Positions 50,999-60,969 of a stretch of 64,000 nucleotides of DNA are shown piece by piece. The stretch's first letter is position 1. Every line of letters begins with the position of its first letter. A model generated the notes under the pieces. It was given only the letters and a program-made list of their open reading frames with translations, searched no databases and was not told the DNA's origin. Location of the stretch: contig JBGUPJ010000025.1 of assembly GCA_045130235.1 (NCBI GenBank), positions 48,403 through 112,402 of the forward strand, in the 5' to 3' direction. A program made the position numbers and the translations under genes. The stretch comes from UBA1756 sp045130235. Its GTDB lineage: Bacteria > Bacteroidota > Bacteroidia > Bacteroidales > WCHB1-69.

Positions 50999-51042
50999 GG
51001 ATATTTTTTTGATTTCATATTCCAAAATTGTGGCGGTTTTTG

Positions 51043-51050
51043 TAACTTTG
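51043..51050 (+). promoter_or_regulatory. -7 box for glgB
   Basis: TAACTTTG followed by CAGCC. Because it lies downstream of the in-frame codon at 51009, translation must start later, most likely at GTG 51072. Confidence 0.6.
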
Positions 51051-51071
51051 CAGCCTGTAAATTTTGCTGCT

Positions 51072-53054
51072 GTGACCAAGGATTCTCCGCTTGTGAAAAT
51101 GGACCCCGGACTGAAGCCCTACCGCCTTGAACTGGAGCGGCGGCATCGCCGTTCCGTGCTGAAAGAGCTGGAGTTAGCCGACGGTAAGCCGCTGCTTGCA
51201 GACGTGTGCAACAACCACCTCTACTACGGCCTCCACGCTACCCCCACCGGCTGGGTGTTTCGCGAAAAGGCTCCTCACGCCCAGCGTGTTTACCTCTACG
51301 GCGATTTTTCCTACTGGCGTATCGAGGAACATTATGCGTTGCATCCCATCGGCAACGGCGATTGGGAAATAGAACTGCCCCGCAATTTCTTGAAACACGG
51401 TATGTTGTACAAACTGTGGATGGTTTGGCAAGATGGCGCCGACGAGCGACTGCCCGCCTACGCCCAGCGAGTGGTACAGGACGAACAAACCAAGATTTTC
51501 TCCGCCCAGGTGTGGTGTCCCCAAACCCTGTACGAGTGGAAGCATGCCGCTCCCGCCCGCCCTGCAGTGCCCCTCATCTACGAGGCACATGTCGGCATGT
51601 CGTCAGAAGAGGGCAAGGTGGCCTCATACCAAGAGTTTGAAGATCAGGTGATTCCACGTGTCAAAGCGTTGGGATACAATACCTTGCAGCTGATGGCCAT
51701 TCAAGAGCATCCCTACTACGGCTCATTCGGCTACCATGTGTCCAACTTTTTCGCCCCATCCTCGCGCTTCGGCACCCCAGAGGAGCTTAAGTCGCTGATT
51801 GACTGCGCTCACGCCAACGGTATCCGAGTGATCCTCGATGTGGTACACTCCCATTCGGTTACTAATGAGCGGGAAGGTCTGAGTCGCTTCGACGGCAGCT
51901 ACAGCCTCTATTTCCACGAGGGCGATAAGGGGTGGCATCCCGTGTGGGAGTCGCGCTGCTTCAACTATGCTAAGAACGATACGCTCATGTTCCTGCTCTC
52001 CAACCTCAAATACTGGATGCAGGAGTTCCATTTCGACGGCTTCCGCTTCGACGGCGTGACCAGCATGAGCTACTGGAACCACGGCATCGGTGTGGATTTT
52101 GTGGACTATGCCCAATATTTCGATGAGAATGTGGATGCCGATGCACTGACCTACCTCTATCTGGCCAATCGTATTGTGCATCAGCTTGATAATAATGCAG
52201 TTACTGTTGCAGAGGATGTGAGCGGAATGCCCGCCTTAGCCTATCCCTGCGAGCAGGGCGGCATTGGCTTCGACTATCGCATGTCGATGGGTGTGGCTGA
52301 TTTCTGGATGAAAACGGTGAAGGAGGTGGCCGACGAGCAGTGGCATGTGGGTGATATCTTCTTCCGCCTTACCGACCATCGCAAAGAGGAAAAGGTGATC
52401 AGCTATGTGGAGAGCCATGATCAGGCGATGGTGGGTGATCAGACGTTGATTTTCAGACTGATAGGGGATAAAATGTACGATAAGATGTCGGTGTTTACAC
52501 CAGACCTGACAGTGGACCGGGGCATCGCCTTGCATAAGCTGGTGAACTTCTGTACGGCAGCGTTGTGCGATGGCGGTTTCCTCAATTTCATGGGCAATGA
52601 GTTCGGTCATCCCGAGTGGATTGACTTTCCCCGCGAGGGCAACGGGTGGTCGTATCATTACGCCCGCCGCCAGTGGTCGCTGGCTGCCAATGAAACACTG
52701 AAATATCAGTATATGAATAACTTCCATCGTGCCATGGTGGCGGCGCTGAGCCAAGTCGGCATTCTCACTGCTCCTGCACGGCCTCTTGTCAGAGACATTG
52801 CGGGGCAGATCCTTGCCTTTGAGCGCGGCAACTGCCTGTTCGTCTTCAACTTCAGTCCATCTCGTTCCGTCACCGACTACCCCATCCCTTGTCGCACTGG
52901 CGACTACCAGATGCTGCTCAACTCCGACGATCCCGCTTTCGGTGGCTTCGGCCATATCAACGAGCAGGCGTTCTATGCCAGCCGTGGCGGTGTGCTCAAG
53001 GTATATCTTCCTCCGCGTACAGCGGTCATGTTTCAACCTTCAAATTTGACATAA
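51072..53054 (+). CDS. glgB: 1,4-alpha-glucan branching enzyme (GH13, eukaryote-like type)
   Basis: The enzyme forms alpha-1,6 branches in glycogen. The ~660-residue protein has a CBM48 domain (residues ~55-140, GWVFREKAPHAQRVYLYGDFSYW) and a GH13 barrel. The conserved regions are DVVHSHSV, GFRFDGVTS with nucleophile D327, TVAEDVSG with acid E381, and VESHDQ with D450; FMGNEFGHPEWIDFP is also present. Region sequence places it in the eukaryote/Bacteroidota-type branching enzymes. Start GTG 51072 keeps the conserved PLVKMDPGLKPY N-terminus and lies after the -7 box; ATG 51099 is an alternative. Other glycogen genes are not in the window. Confidence 0.93.
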   Translation: MTKDSPLVKMDPGLKPYRLELERRHRRSVLKELELADGKPLLADVCNNHLYYGLHATPTGWVFREKAPHAQRVYLYGDFSYWRIEEHYALHPIGNGDWEIELPRNFLKHGMLYKLWMVWQDGADERLPAYAQRVVQDEQTKIFSAQVWCPQTLYEWKHAAPARPAVPLIYEAHVGMSSEEGKVASYQEFEDQVIPRVKALGYNTLQLMAIQEHPYYGSFGYHVSNFFAPSSRFGTPEELKSLIDCAHANGIRVILDVVHSHSVTNEREGLSRFDGSYSLYFHEGDKGWHPVWESRCFNYAKNDTLMFLLSNLKYWMQEFHFDGFRFDGVTSMSYWNHGIGVDFVDYAQYFDENVDADALTYLYLANRIVHQLDNNAVTVAEDVSGMPALAYPCEQGGIGFDYRMSMGVADFWMKTVKEVADEQWHVGDIFFRLTDHRKEEKVISYVESHDQAMVGDQTLIFRLIGDKMYDKMSVFTPDLTVDRGIALHKLVNFCTAALCDGGFLNFMGNEFGHPEWIDFPREGNGWSYHYARRQWSLAANETLKYQYMNNFHRAMVAALSQVGILTAPARPLVRDIAGQILAFERGNCLFVFNFSPSRSVTDYPIPCRTGDYQMLLNSDDPAFGGFGHINEQAFYASRGGVLKVYLPPRTAVMFQPSNLT

Positions 53055-53081
53055 ATCATTTATAAACAATACTATAACCTG

Positions 53082-56000
53082 ATGAATCGTAAAACTATAT
53101 TGTTGTTCTTTGTTGTTCTGTTGACCGTTCTCCCGCTTTCGGCGCAGCGGTTCAAATCCTTTTCCAACGATCCCTCTCTCACCAAGGAGGAAGTGCGCAC
53201 CTTTGCCGCTACAGTGCCCAAAGAACGCCAGAAAGATGCGGAAGCCCTTGTGGCCAAATTTGACCAGTTTTGGGATAGTCCGGCCATGACCGATGAATTT
53301 CAGGAGTCGTTTATCGAGGCGGCTAACTTTATGCTGCGCAAGAACTTACGTTTCTTTCCGCATTTCGAATCCCTCGAAAACGCTTTCGATGCCTTCATCA
53401 ATAGTGGTCTTACCGACTGTGATCGTGCTTGGTTGAAGGCCATCCAGTATCATTTGAATGAGAATTTACCTGATTTTCATCATGTTATGGATGATTATGC
53501 GGCCATTTTCTCCCGTGATGTGCTGTATCAGACACCCAATGTGCGGTGGACGGCCTACGGCTATGCGGAGACGCTCGCTTTTGACGATGCGCCCTATTTC
53601 GAGTATAAGGATATCGACTTGGTGGGCAGCGGCACTCGCGACAGTGTGGAGATTCTGGAGACTTCCGGTCGCTACTACCCGGGTGCTAAGGTGTGGAAAG
53701 GTACGAAAGGAACGGTGCAGTGGTACCGCGCCGGTCTCAGCAGTCAGGTGAAGGCCACCTTCCACGACTATGAGGTGGACGTTCGCCAGCCAAAGGTGAA
53801 AGTGGAAAATGCAACGCTCTACTATCCAGCCTATTTCGAGTACCCGCTGTTGGGTGTGCTGGAGGATAAGGCCGGACTGGAGAGCGATGAGGAGAAGGTA
53901 TCGTACCCCCGTTTCCGGAGCTATGACGAGGAGGTACTGGTGCATAATATCTATAAGAATGTGGACTATATCGGCGGTTTCGAGTTGCGCGGGGCGGCTG
54001 TGCGGGGTTATTCCTCCGAAGGTAGTCTTGCCCATTTGAATATTCAACGTGCTGATACAACGGTTGTTACGGTTCGCTGTAATCATTTTCTCTTCAAAGA
54101 ATCAACCGTCTGGTCCAACGATGCGAATATTAGCGTTTATATCGAAGAGGACTCTATTTATCATCCTTCCGCCAATTTCTATTATAATGAAGAAAAGACG
54201 CTTCTTCAGATTTCAAGACCTAAGTATGGCGTGGGAAGAAGTCCGTTTTTCGACTCTTATCATCGGATGGACATCAAGGTGGAGTCGCTGTCATGGGACA
54301 TCTCTACCGACAAGATCGAGCTGAAGCCATTGGCGAGTATGAACAGTCAGAGTGTGGCCACTTTCGAGTCGCAGAATTTCTTTAACAATGCGACTATGAG
54401 AGAGTTGCAGGGCGTAAATAGTGAAAATCCGCTCTTCACCATTTGGAAGCTTTTCAAGGGCTATGACTTCCAACCGCTGAGTTTTGAGCAGGTGGGACAG
54501 GCCATCCGGCATTCTCCTGAAGATGTGCGTGCGTTGCTCATCCAGTTCGCCGCCGACGGTTTTGTGGAGTACGACGTGAATAACGACAAGATTTATTATC
54601 GTTCGAAAATTGCCCAATATTTGAATAATGATGTGGGAAAGAAAGACTACGATAACATCACGTTGGAATCCAAGAACCACTATGCGGTACTTGACTATGC
54701 GAACCGTGAGCTTACAGTGGAAGGCTGCGAGTGGTTCGTGATTAGCGAGGCGCAGATTGTGAATGTCTATCCGCAGAATGAGCGCGTGGTGATTCGTAAA
54801 AATAGAGATATGCGCTTCTCGGGTCGTGTGGTGGCCGGCCTCTTCGATTTCGTGGTGCATGAGTGCGACTTCAACTATGAGGAATTTAAGATTCAGATGG
54901 AGCAGATTGACTCGCTGATCATGTATGTGGAAAATAAGAAAGGCCCTATGAACCGCTACGGCGAGTATCAGCTCACCAAGGTGATGAGTCCCATCGAAGA
55001 CCTCCAAGGTACGCTTTTCGTAGATCATCCGAAGAACAAGTCAGGTAAAATAGACAATCCTAAATGGCCCTATTTCACCAGTTTGGAGGGAGGTCGCGTC
55101 TATTACGACCATCCTTTCACCTTCAATCGTCATTACGACCGTAAAAAATTCTTCTTCGCTCTCGACCAGTTCACCATCACCAACTTGGATAACTTCGATA
55201 CCGACTCCATCCGTTTTGCCGGCTCGCTGATTTCGGGCGGTATCTTCCCCGACATCAAAGAGGAGCTGAAGGTGCGTCCCGATTTCTCCCTCGGTTTCAT
55301 CCATGATGCGTCCAGTCCGCTTCCAGCCTACACTGGGAAAGGTGATTATACGGGTATTATTGATTTGAGTAATAGAGGATTAAGAGGTAAAAGAAGTACC
55401 GTCAACTATCTCACTTCTACCACCACTTCCGACAGTTTGGTGTTTTTCCTCGACAAAATGACGGGCAGCGTGAAAAAGCATGTGGTTCAGGAGCAGCTGG
55501 CCGGCGTGGAGTACCCGCCCGCCGATATGATTGACGGCTCGGTGCGCTGGGAGGCCTACAACGACCAGATGTATGTCTTTACCGACAAGACTCCGATGAA
55601 CATCTTCCGCGAGACCGAGCTGACAGGTAACTCCGTCCTTACCCCGCAAGGTATGTACGGCACCGGCGTGCTCAACTTCAAACGTGCGGATATCACCTCC
55701 AAGTGGTTCACGTTCAAGCATCATGAACTCCTTTCAGATGCCGCTGACCTGCGTATCTACGACCTCTACCAAAACGACCAGTTCGTTTTCTCCACCGACA
55801 ACTACAACTCCCATATCGACTTCCAAACCCGTAAGGGGCATTTCGTCTCCAACGACGAGACTTCCGAAGTACTGTTCCAGCGTAACCAATTCAAGACCAA
55901 CGCCGCCATGTTCGACTGGGATCCCATCGACGAGGATGTGCTCACCTTCCAGTGGAACGATCCATACAGCAATGTGGATATCAACAATACCGATGCCCGC

Positions 56001-57572
56001 GATTTGATTGACATGGTGAGCCACGGCAACGAACTTACCGCCACCAACTCCGAGCGGCATGCCGTACAGTTCACCGCCACTTCCGCCGAGTTCAACTTCA
56101 AGACCAACGTCATCAACACCCACGGCGTGCGCTATATCAATGTGGGCGATGGCGCTGTGGTGCCCAAAGATGGAGATGTGACGATTTTGGAACAGGCTGT
56201 TATCAAGACACTTAATGGTGCCCGCATCGTGGCCGACCGCGACCACAAATACTATGAGTTGTATAACTGTATCGTCAATATCGTGCATGCTGATGACTTC
56301 CGCGCCAGCGGCGATTACGACTATGTGGATGTGAACAAGGAGGTGCAGGTGCTGCACTTCGACACGGTATGGTACTATCAGGCCACCAAGGGTATCGCCC
56401 AGATTCCCTTCGCCCGCGACTTCAAGCTCAGTCCGCACTTCGGTTTCGATGGCCGTGCCGAGCTCAACAGTACCGATGAGTTCCTCACCTTCGTCGGCGG
56501 TGTGGAGTTGATTCACGACTGCGACACCGTAAAATATGCACGTATGCGCATCATGGATCAGGTGGATCCCGACCATGTGATGATCAAGATCGACAGCAAA
56601 ACCAAGGATGTGAACGATCGGAAGGTGGTGGTGGCCATCGCCTCTACCAACACGACCGGCCGTATCTACACCTGCTTCGGCGCCGCCAAAGACCAGTTCA
56701 ACGATGCGGAATATATCTCCGCACAGGGCTACATCGACTTCGACGAGGAGAACCAGTGCTTCCGCGCCGCCTCGTTGGAGAAACTGGAAGACCCAGAGCT
56801 GCCGGGCAACATCATCACCCTCAGCAAAACCGAATGCATCTCGCGGGGTAGTGGTACCATCGATATGGGCGCCAAACTGGGCCGCGTCGATTTCAGCACC
56901 CTCGGCACCGTCGTCAACTACATGAAGGCCGACTCCGCCGAGATGAGCCTCACCACCACCATCGACTTCTTCTTCAACGAACAGTCTATGAAGGTCTTTA
57001 TGAAACATGTGGAGGATGCTTCGCTCGATTTTATCGACCCGTGGGAAAACGAGGACTACATCCTTGCCATGAAAACTATCCTGAACGACAAGGATTTCGA
57101 GGATTACGCCTACGAGGTCAACACCTACGGACAAACCCAGAAACTGCCCGCCTCGCTGAAGGTGAAGTTCCTCTTCGCCGACATCCAGTTTGTGTGGGAC
57201 AAAGAGGCCAAGGCCTTCATCTCACAGTACCTGCTGCCCGTGGCCATCTGCAACGGCAGGGAAATCAACAAGGAGATTCCCGGTGAGATTGTGGTGGAGA
57301 AGCGTGGCTCGCGCAACCGTCTTTATCTCTACTTTGAAATTGATAACGACTTCTTCTTCTTCCAAGTGGAAAACAACAGCATCTATGGCTACTCTTCCGA
57401 TACCAAGTTTACCGACCCTATCGTGCAGACCAAGGTGAAAAAACGTATGCTGCCGCCCAGCAACGGTCTGCCAGCCTGCACCTACAAGTTGGGTAACCGT
57501 TCGCAGAAAAACAAATTTATAAAGAAATTCTATCGTGTTCCCGATGAGGAGGATGACGGTGGCGAGGATTAA
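53082..57572 (+). CDS. Giant exported protein of unknown function (1496 residues)
   Basis: The signal peptide is MNRKTILLFFVVLLTVLPLSAQ; the remaining ~1470 residues show no TM helix and no enzyme motif I recognise. An N-terminal helical segment (residues ~25-150) is followed by long beta-rich sequence. Repeated FxLRGA..G-, VxxNxxxY- and YxAxxxI-type strands (for example GGFELRGAAVRGYSSEG, ANISVYIEEDSIYHP, RGKRSTVNYLTS) recall beta-helical or OstA-like folds, without clear repeats of fixed length. The C-terminus is strongly acidic (DEEDDGGED). No T9SS tail, so probably periplasmic. It follows glgB by 27 bp. Function unknown; large conserved proteins of this kind occur in Bacteroidota. Confidence 0.7.
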   Translation: MNRKTILLFFVVLLTVLPLSAQRFKSFSNDPSLTKEEVRTFAATVPKERQKDAEALVAKFDQFWDSPAMTDEFQESFIEAANFMLRKNLRFFPHFESLENAFDAFINSGLTDCDRAWLKAIQYHLNENLPDFHHVMDDYAAIFSRDVLYQTPNVRWTAYGYAETLAFDDAPYFEYKDIDLVGSGTRDSVEILETSGRYYPGAKVWKGTKGTVQWYRAGLSSQVKATFHDYEVDVRQPKVKVENATLYYPAYFEYPLLGVLEDKAGLESDEEKVSYPRFRSYDEEVLVHNIYKNVDYIGGFELRGAAVRGYSSEGSLAHLNIQRADTTVVTVRCNHFLFKESTVWSNDANISVYIEEDSIYHPSANFYYNEEKTLLQISRPKYGVGRSPFFDSYHRMDIKVESLSWDISTDKIELKPLASMNSQSVATFESQNFFNNATMRELQGVNSENPLFTIWKLFKGYDFQPLSFEQVGQAIRHSPEDVRALLIQFAADGFVEYDVNNDKIYYRSKIAQYLNNDVGKKDYDNITLESKNHYAVLDYANRELTVEGCEWFVISEAQIVNVYPQNERVVIRKNRDMRFSGRVVAGLFDFVVHECDFNYEEFKIQMEQIDSLIMYVENKKGPMNRYGEYQLTKVMSPIEDLQGTLFVDHPKNKSGKIDNPKWPYFTSLEGGRVYYDHPFTFNRHYDRKKFFFALDQFTITNLDNFDTDSIRFAGSLISGGIFPDIKEELKVRPDFSLGFIHDASSPLPAYTGKGDYTGIIDLSNRGLRGKRSTVNYLTSTTTSDSLVFFLDKMTGSVKKHVVQEQLAGVEYPPADMIDGSVRWEAYNDQMYVFTDKTPMNIFRETELTGNSVLTPQGMYGTGVLNFKRADITSKWFTFKHHELLSDAADLRIYDLYQNDQFVFSTDNYNSHIDFQTRKGHFVSNDETSEVLFQRNQFKTNAAMFDWDPIDEDVLTFQWNDPYSNVDINNTDARDLIDMVSHGNELTATNSERHAVQFTATSAEFNFKTNVINTHGVRYINVGDGAVVPKDGDVTILEQAVIKTLNGARIVADRDHKYYELYNCIVNIVHADDFRASGDYDYVDVNKEVQVLHFDTVWYYQATKGIAQIPFARDFKLSPHFGFDGRAELNSTDEFLTFVGGVELIHDCDTVKYARMRIMDQVDPDHVMIKIDSKTKDVNDRKVVVAIASTNTTGRIYTCFGAAKDQFNDAEYISAQGYIDFDEENQCFRAASLEKLEDPELPGNIITLSKTECISRGSGTIDMGAKLGRVDFSTLGTVVNYMKADSAEMSLTTTIDFFFNEQSMKVFMKHVEDASLDFIDPWENEDYILAMKTILNDKDFEDYAYEVNTYGQTQKLPASLKVKFLFADIQFVWDKEAKAFISQYLLPVAICNGREINKEIPGEIVVEKRGSRNRLYLYFEIDNDFFFFQVENNSIYGYSSDTKFTDPIVQTKVKKRMLPPSNGLPACTYKLGNRSQKNKFIKKFYRVPDEEDDGGED

Positions 57573-57584
57573 GCCCTTGCCCTG

Positions 57585-58070
57585 CTATTGGTAAACATAT
57601 TTATATACTTTCTTGTTGCCATGATACTTTTCGAAGGCGATGAGTTTCATGTTTTGGTCATATAGCTTGTACCCATGCATGCGATATTCCGCCTCCCAGT
57701 AAGAATTGTCGTTGGCTTTCATGTATGCTTTTGACAGGTATTTGGCTTTTTCGAATTGGCAGATTTTTATTTCGCCATTGTTTAAGTGACATACCCACAG
57801 CTTGCCCTGCGGCTTTTTGTAGTGCACGTAAATACCGCTAACGACCAATGAATCAGTGTTTTCATTGCTGTTATAAACCGTCACTTCGAAAATGGTGTCA
57901 TTTCTCTTTGCGTAAAATATGGGATGTGAAACAGTGTTGTCATTTTGAAGAAAAGTAATGTTGTTTTGGAGAATGGCTTCCGGTTCTTGGGGGAGTGTGC
58001 CCGTAGGGGTGCCATTCGCTGAAGCAATGGTTAAAATGTAAAGATTGAATAGGAAAACAATGGTTTTCAT
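57585..58070 (-). CDS. Small exported protein of unknown function
   Basis: The 161-residue protein starts at MKTIVFLFNLYILTIASAN, a signal peptide. The mature part is beta-rich (FEVTVYNSNENTDSLVVSGIYVHY, KLWVCHLNNGEIKICQFEKA, YWEAEYRMHGYKLYDQNMKLIAFEKY). No family recognised. It is on the same strand as and ~50 bp downstream of the WG-repeat protein, so probably its operon partner. Confidence 0.65.
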   Translation of the reverse strand: MKTIVFLFNLYILTIASANGTPTGTLPQEPEAILQNNITFLQNDNTVSHPIFYAKRNDTIFEVTVYNSNENTDSLVVSGIYVHYKKPQGKLWVCHLNNGEIKICQFEKAKYLSKAYMKANDNSYWEAEYRMHGYKLYDQNMKLIAFEKYHGNKKVYKYVYQ

Positions 58071-58119
58071 CGTTTTATAATAATAATGAATGGAAAATGA
58101 TATCACGTTTGGGAAGAAG

Positions 58120-59589
58120 TTACCGGCGTTTCATCCAAGCGTTCATTTTGTCTATTTGCGCTTGTGTGGCGGTGGTGTTGCCATAGAGGTCGATGTAGCC
58201 GACAATGAGTTCGTCTATGTTGTCGGGGTTGCTGGCATAGAACTTGAAGAGTCCATCGCCCACCACTTCAATCACTTCATAGGGACCGCTGACCACCTCT
58301 TTTCCTGAAAAGTCAATGATTTTGGTCTGGTCGTCGGTGGTGACGACACGGACATACTGATACCCCAACCAGGTCACCTCTTTGTAGCGGAAGGGCAGCA
58401 CTTCTTGGAATTTGCTGTCAACAAGGCCCCACAGCGCATCCTTGCCGGCAGGAAAATACTGACTGTAATAAAAGTAGGTTTCGTCGTACTCCTCTCCTGT
58501 GAATTGCGGGAATTGGGCTGTCAAATTTCCTTCTTTGTCGTAGATGTCCACCATGCTGCATTGCATCTCATCGTTATAGTTCGTCATGGCGAGGTATTGG
58601 TCGTTGATGACATACCACCGTCTGTAGCGCGGCTGTATCACTATCTTTCCAGACCTGTCCACTGCACCGTATTCATAATTATTTGAGCTGGCATCGTTTG
58701 TGTGTTTGGAGATGATAAAAACCGAGTTGTCCCAAAGCCAATCATCGATGTTGAACTTAGATAAATTGGTTAAGGTATGCGCTATGTTCCCTTTTTTGTC
58801 AATAAGCATATAGGTGTTGTTCTCCTTGACCATCGCGTAGCCATTATGGAAGCCATGTCCGCCGCAGCAATCGTATCGGTTGGGGACAACGACTCGGCCC
58901 TTGAGGTCGAGGAAGCCCATCTTGTCGTTCAACCAGAAAGATGCCAGCCCTTCGCTGAAGTTCTGGATGCTCTCGTAGGGACCGATAAGCAGGTTCCCCT
59001 CGTAATCAGTAATCCATTCGTTGATGGAGCCATCCTCATCATAGTCGCTGAAACGCAGCATGCGATGCTCCATGTCAATGCCAAAACCGCGGTAGAACTT
59101 AAACGGTATGATGACCCTGCCGGCCGTATCCACTGCTCCGTACTTCCCGTTTTTGTGCATGCATGAGTAGCCATGAGAAAACCAGGAATACATATTCAGA
59201 CACTCCAGACAATCGATTTCATGGTCGTATTCCATCGGCAGCACCCAGCGCATGTTTTTGTCAATCAGCCCCATTTTGTCGTCGCTTACTACGAGGAAAA
59301 AAGAGGTGGCTTTCTGGTCGATGTACTGTCGGTAAATGTGATACTGGGCGGGCAACAGAATTTTTCCGTTGAGGTCGATGATACCTTGTTGATAGTCGTC
59401 GTTGGAGAAAATGGCCAGTCCGCAATCGATATGCAGTTCGAAATCTGTGTTGTAGCGGGTATCGTATTGCTGCACAATCTTTTTCAGTTGCGCTATACGT
59501 TCTGCACTCTGCTGTGCGGTAAGCTTGGTGTTCTGTCCAACGGCCAACAGGGGCAGTATGACCATTGCAAGGGCGATGATGCGTTTCAT
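58120..59589 (-). CDS. Exported WG-repeat protein
   Basis: The 489-residue protein has a signal peptide (KRIIALAMVILPLLAVGQN). It contains WG-type beta repeats across the mature part: KMGLIDKNMRWVLPMEYD, KYGAVDTAGRVIIPFKFY, KMGFLDLKGRVVVPNRYD, YGAVDRSGKIVIQPRYR and ALWGLVDSKFQEVLPFRY. Each unit of ~25-60 residues follows the (W/Y)G.(I/V)D..G...(I/L)P..Y pattern. WG repeats form a structural scaffold whose ligand is mostly unknown. Predicted periplasmic or surface-exposed. Upstream is a -7 box at 59619-59626. Confidence 0.85.
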   Translation of the reverse strand: MKRIIALAMVILPLLAVGQNTKLTAQQSAERIAQLKKIVQQYDTRYNTDFELHIDCGLAIFSNDDYQQGIIDLNGKILLPAQYHIYRQYIDQKATSFFLVVSDDKMGLIDKNMRWVLPMEYDHEIDCLECLNMYSWFSHGYSCMHKNGKYGAVDTAGRVIIPFKFYRGFGIDMEHRMLRFSDYDEDGSINEWITDYEGNLLIGPYESIQNFSEGLASFWLNDKMGFLDLKGRVVVPNRYDCCGGHGFHNGYAMVKENNTYMLIDKKGNIAHTLTNLSKFNIDDWLWDNSVFIISKHTNDASSNNYEYGAVDRSGKIVIQPRYRRWYVINDQYLAMTNYNDEMQCSMVDIYDKEGNLTAQFPQFTGEEYDETYFYYSQYFPAGKDALWGLVDSKFQEVLPFRYKEVTWLGYQYVRVVTTDDQTKIIDFSGKEVVSGPYEVIEVVGDGLFKFYASNPDNIDELIVGYIDLYGNTTATQAQIDKMNAWMKRR

Positions 59590-59618
59590 AAATTCTTTTT
59601 TTTGAAAATTTTAGGGTG

Positions 59619-59626
59619 CAAAGATA
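59619..59626 (-). promoter_or_regulatory. -7 box for the WG-repeat gene
   Basis: TATCTTTG on the minus strand, 29 bp from the start codon. Confidence 0.6.
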
Positions 59627-59649
59627 TAAATTTTTTTTTAATCTTTGCT

Positions 59650-60957
59650 TTAAAGGGATTTTTCCGTTCCCGCCAGCAAGTCGGCCACGATGAAGGTGCT
59701 GCCGCCGATATAGAGAGCATCCTCTTTGTGGAGTTTCTGTTTCAGTTGTAAAAATGTGTCATAAACTGATAGGGGACTAGGCACGGCGTTGAGTCCAGCC
59801 GCCAGCATTTTGTTTACAATCTTTTCCGGTTCTTCCGCTCGCGCTACTGATGCCTTGCACACGGCGTATTTCGCTTTTGGGGGTAAAAGATGAATGATGC
59901 TGTCAATATCCTTGTCGTTCACAAAGCCGATGATGCAATGTAATTGTCTGCAAGGCAGGCTGTTGAGTTGTTTCGATAGATAGGTGAAGCCCCCGCTGTT
60001 GTGGCCGGTGTCGCAAATAACAAGGGGATTTTGGGCGATGATTTCCCAGCGTCCGTGCAAATGCGTGTTTTTCAGTACGTTTTCAATCGCCTGTGTGATG
60101 GCGGCAAAGGTCTCGCCGGTGTGCGGCTGCAGCACCAGCACACTGGTGACAAAGGTGGCGACATTCTCTAACTGATAATCGCCGGGAAGAGGAAGTTTTA
60201 CACTGTCAACCAGTGTTTTATGTTGATATTGAATGCGGATGCTGCGGGTCGCGACATCTGTATCCTCCAAGGTCGTCACTGTTACATCTTCCGTGGTTTG
60301 GAGCGGGGCGTGCAGGGCGGCGGCTTTCGCCTCGAAAACGGGTAGCGTTTCTGCCTGTCGTTTTCCAATCACAACGGGTACACCTTCTTTGATGATGCCT
60401 GCCTTTTCGCCCGCAATCTTCGCCAATGTATCGCCTAATAACTGCGTGTGGTCCAATGAGATATTAGTGATGATGCACAGTTGCGGATGAATGATGTTGG
60501 TGGCATCGAGCCTTCCTCCTAAGCCCACCTCCACAATGGCAATATCCACTTTCTGGGAGGCGAAATGGTAGAAGGCCAGTGCGGTGGTCATCTCAAAAAA
60601 CGAAGGCTCAATGACTTTGAACTGTTCGTTGAATTTCTCGAAGAAAGTCACTACAGCCTCTTTCGAAATCATCTCGCCGTTGACACGGATGCGCTCGCGG
60701 AAATCCACCAGATGCGGCGAGGTGTACAGTCCGACCTTCATCCCCAACTCCTGATAGAAGGAGGCGAGCAGGTGCGAGGTGGAGCCTTTCCCGTTGGTGC
60801 CGGCCACATGGATGCACTTCAGCTGCTGTTCAGGATGCCCGACGACGGCGGTCAGGGCTTCAATATTTTCAAAACCTTCCTTGTAAGCGCTGCTGCCCAC
60901 CTTGTGGTACATGGGCAGTGCGGTAAAAATGTTGTTGAGAATGGATTCGTAGGTCAT
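59650..60957 (-). CDS. folC: Folylpolyglutamate synthase / dihydrofolate synthase
   Basis: FolC adds glutamate to dihydropteroate and to folates in the cytoplasm. The 435-residue protein has the Mur-ligase-like P-loop HVAGTNGKGSTSHLLASF, TSPHLVDFRERIRVNGE, AIVEVGLGGRLDATN, ITNISLDHTQLLGDT, the lysine loop IAGEKAGIIKEGVP, and DTGHNSGGFTYL in place of the common DGAHN. Length is standard. It lies 12 bp downstream of the PPAD-like gene, so it is probably co-transcribed with it, though the functions are unrelated. Confidence 0.94.
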   Translation of the reverse strand: MTYESILNNIFTALPMYHKVGSSAYKEGFENIEALTAVVGHPEQQLKCIHVAGTNGKGSTSHLLASFYQELGMKVGLYTSPHLVDFRERIRVNGEMISKEAVVTFFEKFNEQFKVIEPSFFEMTTALAFYHFASQKVDIAIVEVGLGGRLDATNIIHPQLCIITNISLDHTQLLGDTLAKIAGEKAGIIKEGVPVVIGKRQAETLPVFEAKAAALHAPLQTTEDVTVTTLEDTDVATRSIRIQYQHKTLVDSVKLPLPGDYQLENVATFVTSVLVLQPHTGETFAAITQAIENVLKNTHLHGRWEIIAQNPLVICDTGHNSGGFTYLSKQLNSLPCRQLHCIIGFVNDKDIDSIIHLLPPKAKYAVCKASVARAEEPEKIVNKMLAAGLNAVPSPLSVYDTFLQLKQKLHKEDALYIGGSTFIVADLLAGTEKSL

Positions 60958-60969
60958 GGTGAGGATGGA

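Noticed and set aside
55734..57134. A 466-codon minus-strand frame within the 1496-residue gene
   Set aside because: Val/Gly/His-rich shadow translation. The plus-strand frame is continuous over 4.5 kb with a signal peptide.
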